Source of the DNA: a virus
Strand: one strand, 5' to 3'
Virus record (IMG/VR): IMGVR_UViG_3300025280_000087
Location: 1-35,867 of that record
Length of the DNA stretch: 35,867 nucleotides
Shown here: one piece after another, positions 6,754-13,090 of the stretch
Numbering within the stretch: position 1 is the first letter of the stretch
How the letters are laid out: each line of letters opens with the position of its first letter
Made by a program: the position numbers and the translations under genes
Notes under the pieces: model-generated
What the model was told of the DNA's origin: nothing
The model's input: only the letters and a program-made list of their open reading frames with translations
Databases searched by the model: none

Positions 6754-6875
6754 AGCCCAGCCCTCCGAGCGCGGTCGACTTCCTCGGCTCTCGCGTCGGC
6801 ATGGGCGACAGCACAAACCAAGAACACCACACCACCGCTGACGAGCAGAGCGAGCAGAGCGAGCAGAAGCCTCAT
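6750..6875 (-). CDS. 41-aa single-pass membrane protein
   Basis: A short gene. The ATG at 6875 overlaps the preceding TGA (ATGA) and its own TGA overlaps the next GTG (GTGA), so it sits exactly between two coupled genes. The product begins MRLLLALLALLV, continues through SGGVVFLVCAVAHA as one membrane segment or signal anchor, and ends in a charged tail (ARAEEVDRARRAG). It could be a small membrane regulator or a spacer for coupling; nothing more specific is visible. Confidence 0.65.
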   Translation of the reverse strand: MRLLLALLALLVSGGVVFLVCAVAHADARAEEVDRARRAGL

Positions 6876-7147
6876 TCGGCCCCCTCGGTCTGCTGGGCCA
6901 TGTCCACGTCCGGGCGGAAGTAGGAGTCAATCTGCCGCTGTAGTGACTCGAGGTCGGCGTCGAGCTGGGTGGCGGTCGTGGACGCCGCGCGCAGCGAAGC
7001 CCCGAGCCCGTTGCTGAATAGCGGGGTGACCGCGACCTCTGCCAGCGCCGCTTCGACGCCCACCATGGCGTTGCGAGCTGTCACGAGTAGAGATTGCGCG
7101 CGGACGCGCGCCTGCTCCGCGATGACCTGCATCGTAGGTTCGCTCAT
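6872..7147 (-). CDS. helical hypothetical protein
   Basis: A 91-aa protein dominated by predicted alpha-helix (EQARVRAQSLLVTARNAM, then TTATQLDADLESLQRQID), ending in an acidic tail. There is no signal peptide, cysteine motif or recognised domain. Both ends overlap neighbours by four bases (ATGA), which supports its being translated. It lies in the early operon among small zinc proteins. Function unknown. Confidence 0.7.
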   Translation of the reverse strand: MSEPTMQVIAEQARVRAQSLLVTARNAMVGVEAALAEVAVTPLFSNGLGASLRAASTTATQLDADLESLQRQIDSYFRPDVDMAQQTEGAE

Positions 7148-7467
7148 CGGGCGTGCCTCAAGTCAGGGGGGCTCTCCAGCTCAGCGTGGTCCCGCGCTAC
7201 CACTCTGCACCACGCACACAGCGGGAGGTGGGCTGTCCATGTGATGGGCTTCTGGCAGTCCTGGCAGCGCGGGCTCTTGCCGTCGTGCCAGTTGTCCCAG
7301 CATTCCCGGCAATAGCGGCACAATTCGCAGCCGTGTCCGCAGTCGTGCGTGCTCGCCATCGTGTCGCAGTCATCGCCGCAGCCGTGGCACTCGCCTTCGT
7401 CTGGTGCGTGGCGAGCACGGGGTGTCTCGAGCAGCCAGCGGTCGTAGTTGAAATCGACGCGGCTCAT
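7144..7467 (-). CDS. cysteine-rich zinc-binding protein
   Basis: A 107-aa protein with an array of paired cysteines and histidines: CHGCGDDC, HDCGHGCELCRYC, a CRECW, CQDCQKP and CAWC. The spacing suggests two or three zinc ribbons or a RING/B-box-like cluster. No enzyme motif is visible. It is coupled to both neighbours by ATGA. Phages carry many such proteins as transcription or replication accessory factors, but the target of this one is unknown. Confidence 0.72.
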   Translation of the reverse strand: MSRVDFNYDRWLLETPRARHAPDEGECHGCGDDCDTMASTHDCGHGCELCRYCRECWDNWHDGKSPRCQDCQKPITWTAHLPLCAWCRVVARDHAELESPPDLRHAR

Positions 7468-7709
7468 GCGGCTATCCGGTAGCGCGCGTGCGTCCCACCC
7501 TCATGCGTTTCGTCTTCGGTCGTGATGCTCCAGCCGGCGTCCCGTAGGTCATAGATGCGTGCGGCAAGCCGGCGGATGCCCAACTTCGTGTACGCTTCGA
7601 GGTCGCTGATCGAGCCGTACGCTTCGAGGTAGCGGATGACGCGCCCGCACTGACTGCCGGCCTTCGGTGCTGACGGTGCGCTGAATAGGTCAGCTTGCGC
7701 AGGGATCAT
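7464..7709 (-). CDS. winged helix-turn-helix protein
   Basis: An 81-aa protein with the pattern SQCGRVIRYLEAYGSISDLEAYTKLGIRRLAARIYDLRDAGW, here split for description: a helix ending in YLE, the SISDLEAYTKL turn, a recognition helix with RRLAARI, and the DLRDAGWSI wing. Similar small winged-helix proteins are widespread in phage early regions and probably bind DNA. A phage-replication or regulatory role is likely. ATGA overlaps join it to the genes on both sides. Confidence 0.75.
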   Translation of the reverse strand: MIPAQADLFSAPSAPKAGSQCGRVIRYLEAYGSISDLEAYTKLGIRRLAARIYDLRDAGWSITTEDETHEGGTHARYRIAA

Positions 7710-8149
7710 GTCACCGCCTCCATCACTGCGATGACGGGCGCCAGCTCATTAAAATCCTTGTACTTCTTGATGAATGCATCCATCTCCCTCTTGGCCATCG
7801 CCAGCAGCCTGTCCATCTTCTCAGGCACCGCGACCACGGACACGACATGTTCGTACTCGGACCCGTCGCCCAGATTCACGAAGGCGCGCACCGTGCTGGG
7901 CTCGCTGTGATGGTTGCCCACGAACGTGACAGACACCGAGCGGATCAGTTCGCGGGCTTGCTCCAGCCTGTACATGCGCGCCGCCGCGGTGTTGTCCCAC
8001 TCGAACCAGCCGTGTAGTGGGCTGGTCTTCCTGCGCGCCTCCCTGACCACGTTGCCAGGCGTGAGTCTGTCGAGGCGGGCCAGAACTGGCGCGATATCGT
8101 CAATCTCTAGCCGCCTCGTGCGCGCTCCATCCCTCCACTTGTACTCCAT
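7706..8149 (-). CDS. conserved phage protein of unknown function
   Basis: A 147-aa protein with a conserved-looking core: RLTPGNVVREARRKTSPLHGWFEWDNTAAA can be described as an N-terminal helix, the HGWFEWD block and a YRLEQARELIRSV helix. It has a beta-rich middle and a C-terminal helix (DRLLAMAKREMDAFIKKY). Related phage proteins with an HxWFEWD...A...YR...QAR motif are common in early regions but uncharacterised. I choose ATG 8149 because AAGGAGTGGACG precedes it. The longer frame upstream runs into the NNGCC array and is therefore not coding in my view. The array sits between this strong ribosome site and the preceding gene. Confidence 0.8.
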   Translation of the reverse strand: MEYKWRDGARTRRLEIDDIAPVLARLDRLTPGNVVREARRKTSPLHGWFEWDNTAAARMYRLEQARELIRSVSVTFVGNHHSEPSTVRAFVNLGDGSEYEHVVSVVAVPEKMDRLLAMAKREMDAFIKKYKDFNELAPVIAVMEAVT

Positions 8150-8177
8150 CCGTCCACTCCTTTTCAAAGATCCTCCC

Positions 8178-8447
8178 ATGCCTTGCCCCGCCTCGCCATG
8201 CCGCGCCATGCCGAGCCTCGCCTCGCCTGCCTCGCCACGCCCTGCCGGGCCCTGCCGGGCCGCGCCGCGCCATGCCTCGCCCAGCCTCGCCATGCCATGC
8301 CTGCCTTGCCTTGCCCAGCCCTGCCTCGCCCCGCCCCGCCTCGCCGCGCCACGCCACGCCTGCCTTGCCGCGCCTGCCTTGCCAAGCCCAGCCCTGCCTC
8401 GCCGGGCCCCGCCTCGCCATGCCCCGCCGGCCAAGCCCAACCCAGCC
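8178..8447. repeat. 55-unit NNGCC pentanucleotide array
   Basis: This 270-bp stretch is made entirely of units ending in GCC on the plus strand: 50 units of five bases (NNGCC) and five shortened ones (TGCC four times, GGCC once), with one CAACC exception. The first two bases vary freely; TC (10) and AT (7) are the most common and TA is absent. On the minus strand, the transcribed sense, it reads GGCNN repeated, giving evenly spaced GG pairs suited to two-tier G-quadruplexes. A period of five is half a helical turn. It lies between a gene stop (8460) and a strong ribosome site (8155-8160). No stop codon can arise without TA, so long false ORFs cross it in every frame. Confidence 0.95.
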
Positions 8448-8459
8448 ATGAGCAGGAGG

Positions 8460-9104
8460 CTACCTCACTGTGAAGCGGCCCCAAGACCCATTTTTTTCGG
8501 GTCGGTACTCGCCAATACCGCAAGCGAATCCGCCCACGTTGAACAGGTTGACCATCTGTTCGACGCTCATCGCAGCCGTATTGATTTCCACGGTCAACAC
8601 TGTTTCCCACTCTTCCCACATCGGTCGATAGCGGAGGTCCGCTGTCCCCATCCCGACACGCACCATGTCTTCCCGCATCACCGGAGCGGGTCCGATGATT
8701 TCCGCCAGCTCACCGCGGATGTGGAACGCCCCACGGGTGCCCACCTTCGTGATGCCGTCAACGAACCCAGCACCGGCAACAGCCGCAGCCTTGAATGCCA
8801 CAGTCGGAAACCCGAACGAGGCATCCTGCACAGCCTCGAGCGCCTCGGTTTCCGCCTCGTCCATGTCACCGGACAGCACCGGCTTCTCTGTGAGCCAATA
8901 CGCTGCGTCGATGAAGTCCTGCGCTGGCACCTTCGCCTCTTTGGCCTGCTTCGCTTTCTTGGTCTGCTTGTCTCGCATCTGCTTCTTTGCCTTCTCGGAC
9001 CATGCGTGCGTCACCAGTGGGCTCGTGCCCACTAGGTGCATCTCCACCGTCTCGACCTTGATTCGCGGCACTTCGACCTGTGCCGCCCTCTTCTTGGGTG
9101 CCAT
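8460..9104 (-). CDS. conserved phage protein of the replication/recombination module
   Basis: A 214-aa protein. It starts at ATG 9104 after AGGAGGCGAAACAA, an excellent ribosome site, and begins APKKRAAQ. Visible blocks are HLVGTSPLVTHAWSEKA, a Lys/Ala-rich helix (KQTKKAKQAKEAK), FGFPTVAFKAAAV, GTRGAFHIRGELAEI, MREDMVRVGMGTADLRYRP and a C-terminal VNLFNVGGFACGIGEYRPEK. This layout is a recurring phage family beside ssDNA-binding, HNH and recombination genes, but I know no assigned function. A DNA-binding or recombination role is inferred from context only. The NNGCC array begins 13 bp after its stop. Confidence 0.8.
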   Translation of the reverse strand: MAPKKRAAQVEVPRIKVETVEMHLVGTSPLVTHAWSEKAKKQMRDKQTKKAKQAKEAKVPAQDFIDAAYWLTEKPVLSGDMDEAETEALEAVQDASFGFPTVAFKAAAVAGAGFVDGITKVGTRGAFHIRGELAEIIGPAPVMREDMVRVGMGTADLRYRPMWEEWETVLTVEINTAAMSVEQMVNLFNVGGFACGIGEYRPEKNGSWGRFTVR

Positions 9105-9130
9105 TTGTTTCGCCTCCTGCTGTTCTGTGT

Positions 9131-9158
9131 GGGGTGGTTGATGAAGCGCCGCCACCCC
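9131..9158. repeat. hairpin in the leader of the 8460-9104 gene
   Basis: GGGGTGG (9131-9137) and CCACCCC (9152-9158) are exact inverted copies 14 bases apart, in the 67-bp gap between two early genes and just upstream of an AGGAGG ribosome site. No T-run follows on the minus strand, so it is more likely a translational or mRNA-stability element than a terminator. Confidence 0.4.
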
Positions 9159-9171
9159 TTCGGCGCACTAC

Positions 9172-9513
9172 CTAGAAACCGATGTCCCATGTCTCAGGTG
9201 AATCGTGGTCCTGCTGCTGCCACCACGCTTCGAGGTCCAACGCCTCGTGCGTCAGGTCAACGTCCATCGCGCGCTCGAACGTCTTGGCGCCGGCCTGGTG
9301 GACTGCCAGGTGGCAGTTCGGGCAAAGCGGCACCAAGTGCTCGGACGTGCCACCCGCGCCCCTGCTCTTGACGTGGTGGGCCTGGACAGGCGACCGCTGA
9401 CAGACGCAGCACGCGAGCCCGCGAATCCACTCTGCTTTCTTGCCGAACGCCTTGGCGTGCCGCTGCTTCACGCGCTTCGCGTTCCGGCGCTTGATCGGTC
9501 TGCGCAACTGCAC
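9172..9513 (-). CDS. HNH-type nuclease (second copy)
   Basis: A 113-aa protein with a very basic N-terminus (RRPIKRRNAKRVKQRHAK), a CCVCQ zinc pair, QAHHVKSRGAGG with the HH catalytic block, and EHLVPLCPNCHLAVHQ completing the HNH ββα-metal motif. It is unrelated in detail to the packaging HNH at 42-356. Its location among replication genes resembles the position of Holliday-junction or recombination nucleases in other phages, which makes a DNA-processing role likely. Start is GTG 9513, sharing one base with the previous TAG (TAGTG). Confidence 0.82.
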   Translation of the reverse strand: MQLRRPIKRRNAKRVKQRHAKAFGKKAEWIRGLACCVCQRSPVQAHHVKSRGAGGTSEHLVPLCPNCHLAVHQAGAKTFERAMDVDLTHEALDLEAWWQQQDHDSPETWDIGF

Positions 9514-10223
9514 TAGAAGGGCAGCGTGCCGGCTGGCTCGTTGGACTGCTCTTCACGGTCGCACACCCGCACGTATCCGCTCGGCGCGTCCGGCGCGTCC
9601 TTGCCCTGCGGCAGACGCATGATGCTGTCGATGTTGGCGTACGTCTTGTTGCCCACAATGTTGTGGCTGACCTGGCCGAACGCGGGTGCGTCTAGCAGCC
9701 GCTCGAGATCGAAGCCATGCAGCTCGTCATCGGTGAACGGCTGGCCGCGCCACTGCTCGACGTGCGCTCGTAGGCTCGATCCCTCGCCTAGCGTGGCGTT
9801 GAACCACGAATCCAAGAACAGCGGCACGAGTTCCGTGACGCCATCGACCACAACGTCAGCAGCTTCGCCGGCCCACATCCGAATCTGAATACGATTCTTG
9901 ACGCCGTGTTTTGTCTCCACGTCCTTGTGCTCTACCACGTCGATGCAGCGCATCGCGAACGGACCCTGCGGGTGCGGCGGGTAGACCGTGCCGCCGCCCT
10001 TTACGATGATGCTCATATCCTCTGTGCCCTCCGTTTGTGTTTCGCCCTCGAGATGGGCGTGGAAACGATTTGTTGCGTCCTGCCATGCGGTGTGCAGCTC
10101 GGTGTTCCCACCTGGGAAGCGGCGGGCGTTCGCCATCTTCGCGTCGAACGCTGCGCGCACCGTGTCCCGTAGTTCCTCGCCGGCATCGCAGTACGTGCCG
10201 CGAGCGTGGTGGCAGCAGCTCAT
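9513..10223 (-). CDS. ssDNA-binding-like protein with extra N-terminal domain
   Basis: A 236-aa ORF. Residues 70-236 begin MSIIVKGGG and contain AMRCIDVVEHKDVETKHG, NRIQIRMWAGE, and LRAHVEQWRGQPFTDDEL, a pattern found in phage proteins thought to be OB-fold single-strand binders. The N-terminal 69 residues start MSCCHHARGTYC and look like a separate small helical, cysteine-containing protein. ATG 10223 overlaps the previous TGA (ATGA), but an internal ATG at 10016 has GAGGAT just before it, so two products are possible. The ssDNA-binding role is inferred from family pattern and neighbours. Confidence 0.65.
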   Translation of the reverse strand: MSCCHHARGTYCDAGEELRDTVRAAFDAKMANARRFPGGNTELHTAWQDATNRFHAHLEGETQTEGTEDMSIIVKGGGTVYPPHPQGPFAMRCIDVVEHKDVETKHGVKNRIQIRMWAGEAADVVVDGVTELVPLFLDSWFNATLGEGSSLRAHVEQWRGQPFTDDELHGFDLERLLDAPAFGQVSHNIVGNKTYANIDSIMRLPQGKDAPDAPSGYVRVCDREEQSNEPAGTLPF

Positions 10224-10546
10224 CGTCTCTCGTCGTAGATGAGATCGAGCACCTCGTCGCAGCGCCGTTCCCGCTCGCGGGTCGCACGTTTCACGTCTGC
10301 CGGCGTGCCATCGTCGCGATATATGGCGACACCGAGACGGTACGCCGCGTCCGCGAACCTGAGTGCGGCAGTCGCGATGTCGCGTGCCTGTGGCTGCGTG
10401 ATGGGCAACGCCCTCTTGCACACCCCACACACCCCGCGCGCGGACGCGGGCGCACCGATTTCGTAACGTATCTGCGTGTGAATCGGCTGACGCGCCGCGC
10501 AGAAGTCGCAGTAAGCGATGCGGCCCGTGGTCAGTAGCGTCGTCAT
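10220..10546 (-). CDS. zinc-knuckle protein of unknown function
   Basis: A 108-aa protein with YCDFCAARQP near residue 12 and VCGVCKRALP near residue 48, a four-cysteine zinc ribbon, followed by two helices rich in Arg and Ala (RDIATAALRFADAAYRLG, RATRERERRCDEVL). AAAGGAG eight bases before ATG 10546 supports the start; the longer ORF upstream is not needed. Unknown function, in the early operon. Confidence 0.72.
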   Translation of the reverse strand: MTTLLTTGRIAYCDFCAARQPIHTQIRYEIGAPASARGVCGVCKRALPITQPQARDIATAALRFADAAYRLGVAIYRDDGTPADVKRATRERERRCDEVLDLIYDERR

Positions 10547-10569
10547 GTCTCGCACTCCTTTGCCATAAG

Positions 10570-10881
10570 TCATTTCGTGGACCCCCTCACCAGCGTTTGC
10601 ACCTTCGCTAGCTGGTCCGAAAGCCACAGCCGGATCGTCCAATGCCAGAGCCCTGCCCGTCGCTCCGCTTCCGCCTGCCACGCTTTCCGCTGTTTGCGGT
10701 CTTCGCGCCACTCCCTATTCGCTTTGCGCGTCACGGTGGCCGAGAGCGTCATGTTGCGGACACGACGCAGTCCGCGAGGCGAGCGCCAGTAGACGTGTGC
10801 AGCAGAGGCAGTCGAGCGGCCCACATGCACCTCGAACAGTCTGCCATTCAACTCGACTATGCGGTGCTCGTAATGCCTCAT
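10570..10881 (-). CDS. basic hypothetical protein
   Basis: A 103-aa protein starting MRHYEHRIVELNG, with ATG 10881 overlapping the previous stop (ATGA). The middle holds a strand-rich part (RLFEVHVGRS, AHVYWRSPRGLRRVRNM), and the C-terminal half is a basic helix (KANREWREDRKQRKAWQAEAERR) followed by tryptophan-containing helix WHWTIRLWL. No family is recognised. The charge suggests nucleic-acid binding. A longer ORF to 11043 crosses the neighbouring gene and is rejected. Confidence 0.65.
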   Translation of the reverse strand: MRHYEHRIVELNGRLFEVHVGRSTASAAHVYWRSPRGLRRVRNMTLSATVTRKANREWREDRKQRKAWQAEAERRAGLWHWTIRLWLSDQLAKVQTLVRGSTK

Positions 10882-11075
10882 GCGGCATAATCCCAATCGC
10901 AGACATGCGAGGCGAGTTGCCATAATGCTTCGGTCTTCGCGTGCCGCTTCGTGAGGCTGTCGGGGAACCGGCGTGCCTCTTCGATGGCGTCGACCATCTC
11001 GCGTTTCAGGCTTGCGTAGGTCATGCATCGACCGTCGACCCACTCGCAGGTTGAGACGCGCTCGAGCACGATCAC
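10878..11075 (-). CDS. small hypothetical protein, start uncertain
   Basis: About 65 aa from GTG 11075 (VIVLERVSTCEWVDG), or 48 aa from ATG 11024 (MTYASLKREMVD). The C-terminal part is a helix followed by HAKTEALWQLASHVCDWDY. GAGGAAGC lies about ten bases before the GTG. The upstream extension overlaps the RHH-like gene and reads as shadow. Its stop is coupled to the next gene by ATGA. No function assigned. Confidence 0.5.
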   Translation of the reverse strand: MIVLERVSTCEWVDGRCMTYASLKREMVDAIEEARRFPDSLTKRHAKTEALWQLASHVCDWDYAA

Positions 11076-11088
11076 AGAGCCCGCTTCC

Positions 11089-11283
11089 TCATGCCGCACT
11101 GTCGAGTGCGCCTGGGAGCGCAGCTTCGATCTCCGCGCGGATGACGCGGCGGATGAGAGCGGAACGCGTTTCGTCGCCGCGGCGCATGACCACCGCGTCG
11201 AGTAGCGCAATCTCGATTTCAGGCAGGGGTGTCCCTACTGTCCGTTGCGTGGCCTTAACGTGCAGTTTATCGTGCATAGGCAT
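11089..11283 (-). CDS. small RHH-like (CopG/Arc-type) DNA-binding protein
   Basis: A 64-aa protein, first gene of the leftward operon. A short strand-like N-terminal stretch (KLHVKATQRTVGTPLP) precedes EIEIALLDAVVMRRGDETRSALIRRVI, which has the helix-turn-helix spacing of ribbon-helix-helix regulators, including the RSALIRRVIRAEIE second helix. Start could be ATG 11283 or ATG 11277. Its position beside the divergent control region suits a transcription regulator acting on the early promoter, similar to Arc/Mnt proteins of other phages. The family assignment is tentative because of the short length. Confidence 0.6.
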   Translation of the reverse strand: MPMHDKLHVKATQRTVGTPLPEIEIALLDAVVMRRGDETRSALIRRVIRAEIEAALPGALDSAA

Positions 11284-11285
11284 GG

Positions 11286-11336
11286 ATTAATATGAGTTTT
11301 TCACGCTATTATGTAGTGATGTCTATACATATTAAT
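11286..11336. promoter_or_regulatory. divergent control region with inverted operator-like sites
   Basis: The AT-rich region between the leftward early operon and the rightward repressor gene contains ATTAATATG (11286-11294) and its exact inverse CATATTAAT (11328-11336), 33 bases apart. Their position between divergent genes suggests operators for the XRE or RHH-like repressors. I cannot place -35/-10 hexamers with confidence. Confidence 0.5.
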
Positions 11337-11372
11337 GCTTTACACGACACTGAGCAAGGCATGTGTACGGTT

Positions 11373-11759
11373 ATGGGTACATTCGGCCAGCGGCTTGTGC
11401 TAGCGCGGAAGGCGGCGGGGCTGGGCCAAGCAGACTTGATGGATGCCGTCGCTGTGAAGTCGCGGTCACAGGTCAGCCATTGGGAGAACGACAAGGCTGT
11501 GCCGAACGGCAAGTACCTTTTTCTGCTACCAGGAATTCTTGGATGCAGTGGTCACTGGCTCCTGACGGGCGAGGGACCGATGACCGGACCATCGAATGAG
11601 GACGCGCTACGGCTCACCGTCATCCGCAGAATCGCCGCTGGCGAGGTCAGCGACTACGAGCTGGGGATACTGGCTAGCCCTGTGCCACACGAAGCTGCCG
11701 TGCAGATCGCGGAAACCGCGCTACGAATTGCGCAAGATTCTGGTTTGTTCACTCGTTGA
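11373..11759 (+). CDS. XRE-family repressor, likely lysogeny regulator
   Basis: About 128 aa with an N-terminal Cro/CI-type helix-turn-helix: FGQRLVLARKAAGLGQADL, AVAVKSRSQVSHWENDKAVPNG, then LLPGILGCSGHWLLTGEG. Behind it is a helical tail (LTVIRRIAAGEV...AVQIAETALRIAQDSG) rather than a peptidase domain, so it is not a self-cleaving CI. It is one of only two plus-strand genes, opposite the early operon, as expected of a lysogeny repressor. The ORF is open from 11292; I take ATG 11373 (MGTFGQRL) because the operator-like repeat lies upstream, but 11361 is possible. Confidence 0.78.
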   Translation: MGTFGQRLVLARKAAGLGQADLMDAVAVKSRSQVSHWENDKAVPNGKYLFLLPGILGCSGHWLLTGEGPMTGPSNEDALRLTVIRRIAAGEVSDYELGILASPVPHEAAVQIAETALRIAQDSGLFTR

Positions 11760-11765
11760 ACGCTA

Positions 11766-12002
11766 ATGCGTAACACGCTCGGCGGGCGCATTCGAGCCGC
11801 GCGCAAGCACTTCGGCATGACGCAACCAGAGTTCGCGAAAGCGGTGGGTGTCGGCGCGTGGACCCGAGTGTCTGAGTGGGAGAATGACCGCACGACTCCG
11901 CGACACAAGTACCTCGAGGCGATGGCTCGTGTGCTGTCTGGTCAGGGCGCGCGGATCGACATGGGGTGGCTGATAACTGGCACGGGAACGATGCTACGGT
12001 GA
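11766..12002 (+). CDS. second XRE-family regulator
   Basis: A 78-aa Cro/CI-type helix-turn-helix protein starting six bases after the previous stop. Its layout parallels its neighbour closely: LGGRIRAARKHFGMTQPEFAKAVGV, then SEWENDRTTPRHKYLEAMARVL, MGWLITGTGTM against LVLARKAAGL, SHWENDKAVPNGKYL and GHWLLTGEGPM. The pair is probably a tandem duplication, with this copy reduced to the DNA-binding domain. It could be a co-repressor or a Cro-like antagonist cotranscribed with the first. The 3' end overlaps the convergent gene by nine bases. Confidence 0.78.
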   Translation: MRNTLGGRIRAARKHFGMTQPEFAKAVGVGAWTRVSEWENDRTTPRHKYLEAMARVLSGQGARIDMGWLITGTGTMLR

Positions 12003-12239
12003 TTCTGACGGCTTGAGCCGGTACGCCTGTGTTGGCCTCATCACACCCCCAAGCGTGGGCCGAGTAACCGTCACAACGTCGAGTCGCCGCTCATCATTGA
12101 GTGCATGGAGACGGTCACGCAGTTTCGCGTGCCCCCAGCCAGTCAGCTTACGGAGTTCGCGTGCCGTGAATGCGTTTGCAGGGTCGGCCTCCGCGAGTAC
12201 CGACGCGAGCACATCCGCCAGTAACTCACCTTCCGTCAT
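11994..12239 (-). CDS. winged-helix-like DNA-binding protein
   Basis: An 81-aa protein, last gene of the leftward late transcript. ANAFTARELRKLTGWGHAKLRDRLHALNDERRLDVV has the helix-turn-helix plus wing pattern of small winged-helix regulators. A TQAYRL motif closes the domain. ATG 12239 overlaps the stop of the metallophosphoesterase gene (ATGA), so the longer ORF upstream is rejected. It converges on, and overlaps, the second XRE gene. Confidence 0.65.
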   Translation of the reverse strand: MTEGELLADVLASVLAEADPANAFTARELRKLTGWGHAKLRDRLHALNDERRLDVVTVTRPTLGGVMRPTQAYRLKPSESP

Positions 12240-13087
12240 GTTGGACTCCATACCGTAGGCCGGTCTGGCTTGTAGAGCAGTGGCCGGATTGCCACGTCTC
12301 CATTCCTGACGACGAAGACCACGCCGCCGATATCGGCTAGGCTCTCGATTGCTTTGGAGTGGACCCACTCGGATGAGAGCTGCCACGCCGGACAGGCTAT
12401 GGCGCGCGTGACACCGCGGTGGTCCGGCCCCGAATCCATATACGTATGCTTGTGGGATCTGACTGCGATGTCGGGCGGCTCGTCGCCTGACGTTTGGAAC
12501 GTCGCCCAGATGTCCCAGGCGTACAGAGCCGCATAGCTTTTGCGGGTGTGCTCCCGCATCCCCGTCCTACCGTGGTGCCGCACGTCGAAGCTGATGCCGC
12601 CAATCTCAGCGCGTAGCCAGCGCCAGGTATGGGAGCCGGTATCAATGTCACGGACTACGGGGCACCCGCGCGCTTCAACCTCCCTAGCCACTGCGCCCTC
12701 GAGGCTCCCGCCCTGGCCTACATGGCTCGGGGTGCCGCGTAGGATGTGGATGTAGTCGGGCTCGAGCGTCAGGACGCCCTTCGTGAGCACGTCAGCCGCC
12801 GCCTCGATATGCAGCCCTTCATCTCTTCCGACGATCTGGCTGGTGTTGTGGTGGTCGCCGTCCACGAGGTCGCCAGTGTTCCAGTAGTGCAAGACGGAAT
12901 CGGGCTCGCCTGCGCGAATCGCTGCAATGTCTGCGATGAATGCCTGGTGTTTCCCCCACAGCCAGCTCTGCGCTTTCGATGGTGCGATGTGGTTGCCGTC
13001 GTCGTGGTTGACGCCATCGGGATGCATCAGCCCGACCGTCGAGCCGCAATGCTGGTCACCAGATTGCACGATGATATGCGTACTCAG
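12236..13087 (-). CDS. calcineurin-like metallophosphoesterase
   Basis: A 283-aa protein with the metallophosphoesterase signature in order: SGDQHCGS near the N-terminus (the DxH pair), YWNTGDLVDGD (GDxxDG), ILRGTPSHVG (the GNHD-like block), DVRHHG and a final SHKHTYMD (GHxH-like). These bind two metal ions for phosphodiester hydrolysis. ORF calling gives GTG 13069, which would start one residue before SGDQ. CTG 13087 gives MSTHIIVQSGDQ and has GGAGG seven bases upstream, so I prefer a rare CTG start. The protein could degrade nucleic acid or a nucleotide second messenger. Its location in the late region after lysis genes does not settle this. Confidence 0.78.
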   Translation of the reverse strand: MSTHIIVQSGDQHCGSTVGLMHPDGVNHDDGNHIAPSKAQSWLWGKHQAFIADIAAIRAGEPDSVLHYWNTGDLVDGDHHNTSQIVGRDEGLHIEAAADVLTKGVLTLEPDYIHILRGTPSHVGQGGSLEGAVAREVEARGCPVVRDIDTGSHTWRWLRAEIGGISFDVRHHGRTGMREHTRKSYAALYAWDIWATFQTSGDEPPDIAVRSHKHTYMDSGPDHRGVTRAIACPAWQLSSEWVHSKAIESLADIGGVVFVVRNGDVAIRPLLYKPDRPTVWSPT

Positions 13088-13090
13088 AAG

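Noticed and set aside
8178-8447. CRISPR array or simple microsatellite.
   Set aside because: There are no repeat-spacer units, and the first two bases of each unit vary, so neither description fits.
7706-8449. 247-aa version of the gene starting in the array.
   Set aside because: AAGGAG before ATG 8149 marks the start, and the N-terminal 100 residues would be pure repeat readout.
7914-9035. 373-aa plus-strand ORF and several other long ORFs across 8100-8620 on both strands.
   Set aside because: They run through the NNGCC array, where stops can hardly occur, and the peptide is just the periodic readout of the repeat. The opposite strand carries real genes with good ribosome sites.
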